Assembly (NCBI GenBank): GCA_033675265.1
Contig: JAUJYZ010001328.1
Location: forward strand, 124,001 to 188,000
Source of the DNA: Actinostola sp. cb2023
Lineage: Eukaryota > Cnidaria > Anthozoa > Actiniaria > Actinostolidae
DNA length: 64,000 bases
Direction: 5' to 3'
The translations under genes were made by a program, and so were the position numbers. Every line of letters begins with the position of its first letter. The first letter of the stretch is position 1. Shown one piece after another: positions 23,861 to 35,700 of the stretch. A model generated the notes under the pieces. The model searched no databases. It saw nothing but the letters and a program-made list of their open reading frames with translations, and was not told the DNA's origin.

Positions 23861-25013
23861 TTAGCCTAACAGGTTCTTAAAAACCAGGTTCTTATATGCT
23901 GGGTTTTACCGTATTTGGAGGAATATTCCACCGTACGTTCAAGCTAAAACTTGGCCAGATGTTTCACTTGCAGGTTTTCTTGAAAATTTCATATCCATAA
24001 AGCCATAAGGTGTGTCACGTGACAAAGCACGTGGTCAAGAACTTCAGAAAAATTCAGTTGAAAATGGCCGCATAGAAACTGTTTGCAGAATAACGAATAA
24101 CATGTTATAAAAAAAATGACATTCATAGTGGTCTTTGAAATTCTGCTTAAACGGGCATAATTTACAAATCAGGTCGCGTGACCAAATCAAAAATTAACAT
24201 TAATTTCAGTATTTTCCTGTAATAGCGGTGGACATCCATTCCAGACGGTTTCATGTTCGTCTCTTTATTATTGATGATTATAGCTCAAAAATCGCTGTTA
24301 ATAAGAGTGATAAAGTCGGCCCATTTTGAAATTTGTGTTTTTCTGCCTTAAAGGTCACGTGACTACTAGAAATCGACACTAATTGTCATCTTAGACTAAA
24401 AGTTCAGCTTTTAATTCCATGCGAAAAGACAAATGCGATATTCAAATTAATGTGATTTCCCCATATCCTCTAAAGAGGCCTTTGTTAAAACATGCTAGTG
24501 ACATTTTTGCGTTTACTTGGAAACCAAAATATCTGCACGTCACCCCGTGTACGATTAGGATTAATGGTTACAGGGGCGAATCACTGAACCACCTTGTGCG
24601 GTCCTTCAAGTTTCTTCGTCTTTAGCTTGGCAGAGAATCGTAATTCACTCTAAAATTTGTATTTTCGAGTTTAGTATTTGATATAGTTTAATTTGAAAAT
24701 CGTTCAATAGTCCCGGTCAATAGTACTGAACGTACCACCTTGGCCTTTTGTGCGGCAGGGCTCCAGTCAAACTAGTTTGCGTGGGTTTAGCTATTAAAAC
24801 TCTAACTGATTTAATTGTTATTTTAACAGCTGATTGAATCCATTGATGTGTTGATAATCTTATTTATCAGCATGATTTCTATTGCAATATATTTTTCGAA
24901 TTCCTAAAAAAATGGACAAAAGAAATCCACGGGTTGTCAGACCCCGCGGGACACTGACTATGACGTATAGTACTAAAGGACTCAGACTGAATGAGGCCGA
25001 AGGAGTCACTAAA

Positions 25014-28000
25014 ATGACCGATTCTAATTTACACCGTCTTTTTTCACGACAAGCAAAATCTTTTTGTGGCAACATCGCCATTGAATCTGAAAGTATCAAG
25101 TTGACGTACGAAACTGTTGACCACAAAAGTAACCGTTTTGCAAAGTTTCTGATAGAAAAATTTGCTCTCCAAAATGAAGACGTCGTTGCCATCTTATTGC
25201 CCCGTTCACCAGAGTTATACATCACGATGCTTGCAGTTCTAAAAGCAGGAGGCGTGTATGTGTGTATCGACCCACAACACCAACGAAGCAGACTGGAATT
25301 CATCCTCAAGGACACCAAGGCTATTGCACTCATCACTACTCAGTGTATTCAACATGATCTCCACGTTGTACCTGAAGATACTCCTATATTGGATATAAAG
25401 TGCGCAACTGTTCAACAGGAGCTTAAGTCTTACAGTACTGCCCCCTTACTGAATCGCCACGTCCCGTCGTCTAACTTGTGCTACATTATCTACACATCGG
25501 GATCGACTGGCAATCCCAAAGGAGTGGAAATCGAGCACAGAACTGTCCTGAACTTCATTGAAGGAGAATTAGAGATCTATCCCGTCACTTCTCAAGACAG
25601 AGTTCTGCAGGGATTTTCGCCCAGCTTTGATGCTTCAGTGGAAGAGATATGGCTTGCTTTCAGTACAGGTAGGAACTGTTTGAACAGATCATTTAGTGCC
25701 TTTTTCTGAAAAGAGAAAGTTTCACGATCGAGTTTCATGTTTGGGTACGATTGTCTTTAGTTTTTAAACTCGTAAAAAGGTGCTTGTAATAAAGAGCGGC
25801 CACATGCTTAATCCTAATTAATTATAGTTCAACATCTTTATTTCACTTATATAGTAGTTAAAGTGCCTATTACCCCCGTGAGTAATTTGTTTTAAATATC
25901 GATTATATCAGTATTAAGTGAATAGTTGCAGGTTTCAGTATTTTGTGATTTGAACTTCAGTCGTGTTTGCAAGTTATGGAAATCAGATCGATGACGTCAA
26001 ACGATGACGCATTTTAACCCTTTGGTGCCAGCCTATTTTTGGCCCATTTTTGAGTGTCGCTTTTAGAAAAATCATTTAAGTTGTAATATCAAATAAAACA
26101 TAACACATTACACATCGAAATAAAGGTAAGATATTGAAGTTTAATAATATAATACTTTTGACGTAAAGTAATAATTTTACATGACGAACTTTAGAGGACT
26201 TTGAAATCGTGGCACCCTGCCGATGTCCGTGGTTTGAAACCACGGACATCAGCATGACTCCAAACTCAATGTCAACAGCCATTCTTTCGATGTGTCACAA
26301 ACACCAAAACCAAAACCAAATCAAAATCAAAACCAAATCGATCGTCAAAACATTCGCTACTCGAAAGCCAAAAAATATAAACAGGGTTTCTTTTGATTCC
26401 CAAGGAAGCACCTGGAGATCACAGTAAACTGAAATACTCACAGAGATACAGCTCTTACGGGCCAAGTTTCTCTGCTGCTTCCAGGACCCCAGTTTATAAA
26501 CTAAGCAATTTCCAGTTCGTGCGAGTTCGATCGAATGTTCGAAAGCCGGCTGAATTAGATTCCCAAGGAAGCACCTGGAGATCACAGTAATACTCACAGA
26601 GATACAGCTCTTACGGGCCAAGTTTCTCTGCTGCTTCCAGGACCCCAGTTTATAAACTAAGCAATTTCCAGTTCGTGCGAGTTCGATCGAATGTTCGAAA
26701 GCCGGCTGAATTAGATTCCCAAGGAAGCACCTGGAGATCACAGTAAACTGTAATACTCACAGAGATACAGCTCTTACGGGCCAAGTTTCTCCGCTGCTTC
26801 CAGGACGCCAATCAAGTAAAATACGGTACCAATACAACGTACATTGAAGGCCAATTTGAAGTGTTGTTCCCGCCAAAATAATTATTTGCCGTTTCGAGTT
26901 AAATACGATTTCAAGTCGCAATAAGCACCTAGAAAAGGCACAGGCAGCCCAATCTCTTAATTTGACAATATTTAGCGTATCAACAAAGCCATAAATAGAT
27001 GGAAATTTATAGTTGCAAAAATATGAATTCTTTGAAATAAAAACACGAAATACATTTGTATGACATTTCATGTGTCTGCTGCAGTTGTTATTTTTACGAT
27101 TAAGGCCTTATTTCAAATTTTTTTTGTTACCTCCATGTCATACAAATGTATTTCGTGTTTTTATTTCAAAGAATTCATATTTTTGCAACTATAAATTTCC
27201 ATCTATTTATGGCTTTGTTGATACGCTAAATATTGTCAAATTAAGAGATTGGGCTGCCTGTGGAAAAGGTAGACTGAGAAAAATATATTTCCATTCTAGC
27301 TAAATAGACCGAAGAAAATACAGAACTGACCGTAAAATGACCGATTTTAAAGAGTGATGTGTTATCGTGTAGAGAAAGCCCGCGAATATGATTTACAAAG
27401 ACTCATGACCTTGAAATAGGCCTGCGTGGCTATTCTAAAAATAGATTTGCATACCATTAGACCCCCCGCATGACTCAGACAAACATTGGCGTGTTGGATA
27501 AAGAGATACATAGGAGAAGTAGCGAACTTGCCGTATAAAACGCCATTTTCACGTTCAATTTTACACACTATGGTCGGTACAAAGCATTGCTGCTGGGGGC
27601 AATGTAGAAGTGACTCAAGATTCCCAGAAAAACTGCATGAGTCCCTAAAACAAATGTTAGATTTTGGTCAGAAAGCCTTCATACCATTTCCAAAGCCAAG
27701 CCAAGGAATCGATAAATGCCAACGATGGATAAATGCTTGCTCCCGTGAAACCTTCTCTGTAAAAAACATCAACAGAAACACGTATATATGTGCACTTCAC
27801 TGGCCAGGGGAAAAAGGCCCCAATAAAGAACATCCTGATCCTTTGAAAGCGAATTTGAGTCAACGAGAAGTCGCCAAAGCAGTGCGACCAAAGCGGAAAG
27901 CACCGCTTCCAAGATCATCCGAAGTAAAACATTCTACCAATGCCAGTAAGGATCGAGACTAATTCTTCAACTCAAAAAATTCGAATTTAATTTTCTTTCA

Positions 28001-31000
28001 CCATATCATTCCTTTCGATGACCTATTTTAGGGAAAAATACTAAAAAGTTCCAGCGATTTTTATTTTAGGAGAAATTTCCAGTTTTTAAAAAAACCCGTC
28101 TGTCGACCGAAAATTTTCGGCTAAATAATAAGCCAAATTTGAACAGTCGGTGTGTGTTCGCCTCTAGCTCTACAACAATGAGATTCAGTACACTGAATAA
28201 ACGTTTCATGGTCTTTTCTACTGCATAATTTATTTTTCTGTAATTTCTGTAGTTGTTTTTCAAATTTGGTTTTAAAAAGGTATACTGAGCGCCATAAACG
28301 GAACGTTGAAATATAGGCAATGTTTGAAATACGAAAAAGGAATCTGGTACATCAATTTTTGAAGAAAACGCCATGTCCCAGGAAAGCTTCACGTTTGCTC
28401 TTTCAGTTTAGAAAGTTTCCAGCTTGGGAATTCAATGTAGCATTTTTGGGAAATAAAACTATTAGGCTTGGGACTGCCAAAATTAGCATAATTTTCGTCG
28501 TGTGGCGGACATTTTTGTCGTTAAAACACAAAACTTAATTCCAAAACACGACTATCTTGCACTTTAGTTGATCGCTGCCAACTGATAACAATCTTGGAGT
28601 TAATAAGAGTTATTTTCAACCATATTTGAGCTACTTCAGCCACATAAGCTCCTAAAATAGTGACAATTAGCATATTCATTGATCAAATATAAACACCGTT
28701 TCCGAAAATTGTGGTTCTTCACTCTAAAATGCTTAGAGTTTGCTCCAAATAAGATTTACAAAACATTGCACTGATTTCTAGTTCAAACTGGCGCTTTATC
28801 ATGAAGAGTTCGGATATTTTGACACGATGCTCCACTTTGTTGACAAGCCAATTATGTAACGCAATGTAGCTGCTGCAAGTCACGCTACTGCCCTTCGAAT
28901 AATTTTTTTGCGGCATGAAATAATAGTTTTAATCATAAAATATAATACTAAACAGAATTCATACTTGCTTGAATGGGTGGACTTTCGTATAAACGTTGTT
29001 TAAACAAAATTCGTATTTTGCTGTTATCTGATCGACCATCTATGCTAATTTTAACTTTTGCGAGAGTTATTTACGACTATCGAAACACAAACATTGTTGA
29101 AAATCATTCCTATTGACTCGAACATTGTTTTCCATCAGCAGCAATCAACTAAAAATGCAAGATAGCCGTGTTTTGGCGTTAGGTTTTGTGTTTGGATGAC
29201 AAAAATGTCCGCCACAGGACGAAAATTATGCTAATTTTGGCAGTCCCAAGCATAATAGTTTTATTTCTCAAAAATGCTACATTGAATTCCCAAGCTTGAA
29301 ACTTCTAAACTGATAGAACAAACGTGAAGCTTTCCTGGGGCATGGCGTTTTCATCAAACATTTATGTACCAGATTCCTTTTTCGTACCTCAAACATTGCC
29401 TATATTTCAACGTTCCGTTCATGGCGCTCAGTATACCTTTTTAAATCCAAATTTGAAAAATAACTACAGAAGTTACAGAACAATAAATTACACAGTAGAA
29501 AAGATCAAGAAACGTTTATTAAGTGTGCTTAATGTCATTGTTGTAGTTCTAGAGGTGAACACACACCGACTGTTCAAAGTTGGCTTATAATTTAGCCAAC
29601 AAAATTAAGTAGACAGACGGGTTTTTAAAAACTGGAAATTTCTCCTAAAATAAAAATCGATAGAACTTTTTAGTATTTTTCCCTAAAATAGGTCATCGAA
29701 AGGAATGATATGGCGAAATAAAATGAAATTCGAATTTTTTGAGTTGAAGAATTAGTCTCGATCCTTACTGGCATCCACTCTTAAGAGCAGAAAATGGTAA
29801 ATCAATGGAAAATGACTCTTCAAGATCGAATCAAAATGATGTCAGCTTCAACTCCATAGATTTTAATGTAGATAGCGTGGCGGATAGTCCCGAACTTCAA
29901 TCGAATAAGGGAACACAAACAGATTTCACGAAGCATGAACTGTCAATTAAGATTGAAACGATCATTCTAAAGAATGAACTAAAAGCCACTACTTCTCAAA
30001 GTGGTTTGAAGGTGATAAGCAACCTTTCAGAATCCCGCTGAGTTCCCGCTGTGTGCTTTAAAGTCGCTTGAAGTTCGTCATGAATAATATTTATTATAAT
30101 TTATGCTAATTATTTGATCACACCACCTACATTTTTACCATAAAATTCAAATTTCCCAGTAATTATAATGTTTATCCAAAACTCTTCAAAACGTTATTGA
30201 AGCATGATCCAAGTGAAACATTATTGCACAGTTTGGTTACAATTCTGTTAATATTCATGAAATTACACTAATTTATAGCCACCTCACTCTACACGAAAGG
30301 TCAAAATGGGGTTAGGTTTATAGCCGTGAATTCCACTGAACAAAAGAGAAATAATGCTAAAATCAAACGCAAACAATAAGTACAAACACTTGGATACTTA
30401 TAAACAATTATATTATTCCTCGTTTCAGCATATTTGTATGAAATAACTTGACAAATGTAAGATAATTTAAATGTCGCAATATATCGTATCTCAACACTAT
30501 GGAAGCCCAGAACGGTATTTCTCATTACCGTTTTGCGCTTTGCTCATTTTGGTACCAAAAACGGTAATCGGCAATAGATTTCTCTGCCGATTTTCGCTAT
30601 TGCTCAGTTTGGTACCAAAAACGGTAATCGGCAATAGATTTCTCTGCCGATTTTCGTAGCCTCGTTCTCATGCTACACACGAGGTCGAAGTATGGCGGAG
30701 GAGACAACTACATGTAGAGTCCTCGTACGAAATGCTGGAGAAGAAAGCAGCGGATAGGTATGTAGTCTTTCATGGTTCCTTTTGCGGGCTGCCGGAGCGC
30801 AATAGTTTGAGTTGTGGTATCTGCAGAAAGACCCGCGTTTAGCCGGTATCTTTATTTATTAAGGCTTATGTTAATAAATTCCATCTTTCACGGTTGGTAT
30901 TGTACTGAAGCTTACACTTTGTGTAAGATACCACAACTCAAACTATTGCGCTCCGGCAGCCCGCAGAAGGAACCATGAAAGACTACATACCTTTCCGCTG

Positions 31001-31917
31001 CTTTCTTCTCTAGCATTTCGTACGAGTACTCTACATGTAGTTGTCTCCTCCGCCATACTTCGACCTCGTGTGTAGCATGAGAACGAGGCTACGAAAATCG
31101 GCAGAGAAATCTATTGCCGATTACCGTTTTTGGTACCAAACTGAGCAATAGCGAAAATCGGCAGAGAAATCTATTGCCGATTACCGTTTTTGGTACCAAA
31201 CTGAGCAATAGCGAAAATCGGCAGAGAAATCTATTGCCGATTACCGTTTTTGGTACCAAAATGAGCGCAAAACGGTAATGAGAAATACCGTTCTGGGCTT
31301 CCATACAACACGGCTTCAGAATCGCTGCTCTCTTCGAGATTTTCGTCTAATAGACCAATATATTCGGCTAACGCAATGTTTACATTCTTTACCCCAATTC
31401 AAAACCTTTGGGAATATTAGAGCTTTTTGTTCCAAACATTTCCATGTCAATGCTCTATTGAAATCGAAATACAACAGACAAAGAACCGTATTCCCAAAAG
31501 ATCCTAATAATTACATGATACTCCCAATAATTACATGATATATATGTGCGGCGGTACAGGGTCCAGGTTTTGGGCCATTTTATTCTCTAATCCAGGTAAA
31601 ATGAACGCATAAAAATCATTAATCCAGGTTATAGCCTAAAAAACACCTATTAATTTTTAATAATTTGCATAATGTGGTATCGGCGTTTCAGTAAAACTCC
31701 GCATGAACAATAATAATGGCGTCAGTCAGACGTAAAGGTGTTAGAGTGTTAGTCTGGCAAAATATCCTGATGAATGCATCGTATCAGATCGTCAATAAAA
31801 ATTCGTAAATCCAGGTTTTTTTATTTGGGAAATTCGTAAATCCAGGTTTTCGAATGACAAATTCCAAAAACAGGGTCCAGGTCTGAACATCTCGCCGCAC
31901 ATACCTAACCATTATTT

Positions 31918-31956
<39 letters not shown>

Positions 31957-32727
31957 GGTTGTTGCTTTTCAAGTGGAATTATCGCTTGTTTTCTTTGACT
32001 TCTTTGACTTTAATCTACTGCAGTCTATCATATGTCGAATATTTATTCATTGAACAAACTTACAATTAAAAGAATAACGTTCAAAAAAAATAATAACTTG
32101 TAATTTTTGAAGTGAAACTCGTGTATGTCTTGCGGGAAAACACTGGGCGCTTGCTCGATGAAATCTCTTCTCATTCAAGCTCTCCATAGCAACGAATTAC
32201 CATGGCAACGAAATATCTTAGTTCACAGTGGGAAGCGTTTTTGAAAAACCTCTTTATCGCGAGTGGGTTACGTATGGACCTGACAGGAAAAGACGGAGGA
32301 AAATATCGAGCTAAGTTTGATTTTTACGAAAGCCGAGAAGGGCCACCTATTTCTGACTTCTACTTTTTGACTTCTGACTTTCAAATTTCCGACTTTCAAA
32401 TTTCCGACTTTAAAATTTCCGACTTTACAATTTCCCACTTTAAAATTTCCGACTTTCAAATTTCCGACTTTCAAATTTCCCACTTTAAATTTCCCACTTT
32501 AAAATTTCCCACTTTAAAATTTTCCACTTTAAAATTTCCGACTTCAACAATTCCCGAATTCAAAATTTCCGATTTTGAAATTTCCGGTCGACTTTGATAT
32601 TTCCGACTTCAAAATTTCCGACTTTAAAATTAAAATAGTTTTATAAAAAGACACTTGGCTGCTGATACTATACAGTCAGTAAATTTTGCGAGTGTGTGTG
32701 TGTGAGGGGGGGGGGGGGGGGGGGGGG

Positions 32728-32761
<34 letters not shown>

Positions 32762-35700
32762 GGGGGGAGAGGGGGCGACTTCGATTAGTTAGTTCATACC
32801 TTACAGCTCAAACTCGGGCTGCCTGTTGTGGCCCACCCCCATCTTCCCTTATATACAATAAAAATATAAGTTTTTAATATCACCAACATGTTACACGATA
32901 TCTTTTAATTGGTTGGCAATTAGAGAATAACGTGGTATATATAACAAGTTTACTTTTATTATATTGTCAGGTGCTACGTTAGTAGTTGCGTCTCCAGAAG
33001 TAATGCAGTCAGGACCAGATCTCCCCTATCACCTGCAGAGACTAAGAATCACTGTATTTTCCACTGTGCCCGCACTACTAAGAACCGTGGATGCTTCAAA
33101 CACCAACCTTCCTCTTCTAAAGCTTTTGATTTTAGGAGGAGAGGCCTGCGGAGAAGATTTGTCTGTCTGGGCAGAAGGGAGAATGTTGGTCAACTCGTAT
33201 GGTCCGACGGAGACAACTGTTGTAGCTACTGCTTCAATCGTTAAACCAAACCAGAAAATTACCATCGGAAAACCACTGAAGAATTATAAAGTCCATGTGC
33301 TTGATAACAATTTCAACGAGGTACCACATGGCCAGCAAGGAGAGTTGTACATTGGTGGACAGTGCCTGGCACGGGGATACAGAAATCTAAAGGAGAAAAC
33401 CAGTCAACAGTTCATTACACATGGTACCCATGGGAAGATCTACCGCACAGGGGATTTGGCGCGCTTTACAGATAGCGGTGATTTGGAGTATCTTGGAAGA
33501 ATTGATGACCAAGTCAAAATACGTGGATTCCGAGTCGAAGTCGGCAGTATCGAGACACACCTTCATGTTCAGGAGAACGTTGGAATCGTGTCAGTCGTTG
33601 TCCTTGCTAATCCAAAGGGTCAACAGTTTATGATAGCGCACATCAAGCTTAAAAACAAAGACGAGGGATTTGATTCCTTTACTGTTGTGAAAAACTTGAA
33701 GAAGTCTCTTCCAGAATATATGATACCAAACGGCTATGTCCTGCACGATGATTTACCCAAACTGGCAAGTGGGAAGATAGACAAAAAGAAACTGAAATCC
33801 TCAACGTTGGAGATGCAGCCGTTTAAAAGCAGCCAACAGAGCTACATCGCTCCTCGCAACGACATTGAAAAGATGATCTGTGAAGTATGGGAGGAGAAGC
33901 TTGGCAACCAGAAGGTCTCAATCGAGGACAACTTCTTTGATCTGGGTGGGCAGTCTATAGTTGGAGCATTGGTTGTCAGTCAGCTTAGAAAGGAAGGTCT
34001 TAATGTGTCGGTAAGAGACTTGTACCTCAATCCAACCGTAGCTGGATTATCTGAAGTAGTACAGACGTCGAGAAACTCTCGTTCAAATCAGGTGACGATC
34101 CATATCCCCACAACGCCTTTGTCTGGTAAGCCCAGGTACTACTTGTGTGCACTACTACAAGCCTTGTGGCTACTCCTGACGACAGCGTCTATCGCTGTTT
34201 TTGGTCTATACTTGGTGATATTGTCCTACGAGCTTTTGGAGTATGTCTATGGTATCGGAGGAGTCCAGGCTGTCACGTGGGTAGTGTTGGTTTTCCTTGT
34301 GGTTTCTCTCCCGTTGTATGTTTGTTATGCCATACTCCAGGCTTACATTGTTAAAATTATATTTCTTTGGCGTGTAAAGCCTGGTGCATACGCGTTATGG
34401 AGCACGTATTATCTGAGATGGTGGATTGTCAAAACTACAAAGTAAGTATTCATAGTTCAATATTGTTCGTTCATGCCAAAAATATCACATTAATTTGAAT
34501 TTGTGTCACTCGTTCATCAGAAATTTATCAAACATGGCACGTGAACACTTATTGATATATTGACAAACGCGACCACAGTATAGAGGATTATTAGAGAACA
34601 AGTTAATTTATGGGGCCGCGAAACTTTAATGAATATTAATGACAGGTCACGTGACCTGACCATATACAGTCTTCAGTACATCTGTCCTCGCGCCGAATTT
34701 GGTAACTTTCTGACGAATCGTTTTCTCATAGCATAAAATTGTGTTGTCATTCTTCACTCTTCCAAGAAACGTAACGCATAGAAACTACTTTTGCTATAAT
34801 AATAAACTTGAAATTATAGCAACACATTGTCTCAGATAATGTTGCATTCCTAGCACATTTGACGGTCAGATTGTTGAATGTTTATTTATTACTTGGGCTT
34901 CCTTTTTTGTGTTCACACTGGAATAAACGCGCACTCTTCAGACCTTGGACAATTCTATGAAAATCTTCAATTTAATTCCAAGTTTTTTTTCCCAGAGTCA
35001 AAATCGGCGGTTTTACGAGGTCTATTTAATCTGACACCATATAACGTATCTTATGTATATGAGTTTCTTTAAAGAGTATAAACTGGCTTTTCTGTTCCAG
35101 TAACAACTGAAAATGAATTTGTACCATGTGATCTCTCTTTAGGTCTTGGGTCCCAACCACTGCAATATCTGGTACACCGTTGATGAACATGTATGCGCGT
35201 ATCATGGGAGCAACGATCGGAACTGGGGTCTACTATGGAACACCGTTATCATGTGACTTCGACTTGCTTGAAATCGGCTCCAGTGTTACAATCGAACAAC
35301 AAGTAACGTTCGAGACACACCGTGTTGACAAAGGAGCCTTGATTCTTGGACGTGTCACCATCGCAGACCACTGTAGCATTGGAGCCAGAGCAACGATCGC
35401 TTTGAACAGCATCATCAAAGAGAACACGCATGTAGAACCGCTGACCTTAGTGACTGACGACAGTGTCATTGAAGAAAACTCCCATGTGTATGGTTCACCA
35501 GCCACCAAATTCACTGGGACGAGCCTGTGTGACTTTAAACCCAAAGCGTGGTCTTGGTCATGGTGGGTACCCTGTGTTCAAGTGGGATTTCTTTCAGTCT
35601 ATACTGTTGTCTTGGCGCTTCCTGTCGTGTGTGCAGCTGCCATCATATTGTCAGTGCCGTACCTTTTCAACGCATTCCTCGACTGGAATGTGGGTGTTAT

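Larger units (their letters stand above)
21365..23910. mobile_element. Possible 2.5-kb composite element filling the spacer
   Basis: AACCCCGCATATAAGAACCTG at the left edge and a close complement (CAGGTTCTTATATGCTGGG) at 23885-23905 are in inverted orientation. Related CAGGTTCTTA segments lie inside. At least four smaller elements are nested between them. Only the short end match supports this as one unit. Confidence 0.45.

Noticed and set aside
26295..26741. 148-codon minus-strand frame with internal duplication
   Set aside because: Direct translation of the 156-163 bp tandem repeat.
32202..32597. 131-codon frame
   Set aside because: Two thirds of it is the AAATTTCCGACTTT tandem array; no domain, no splice context.
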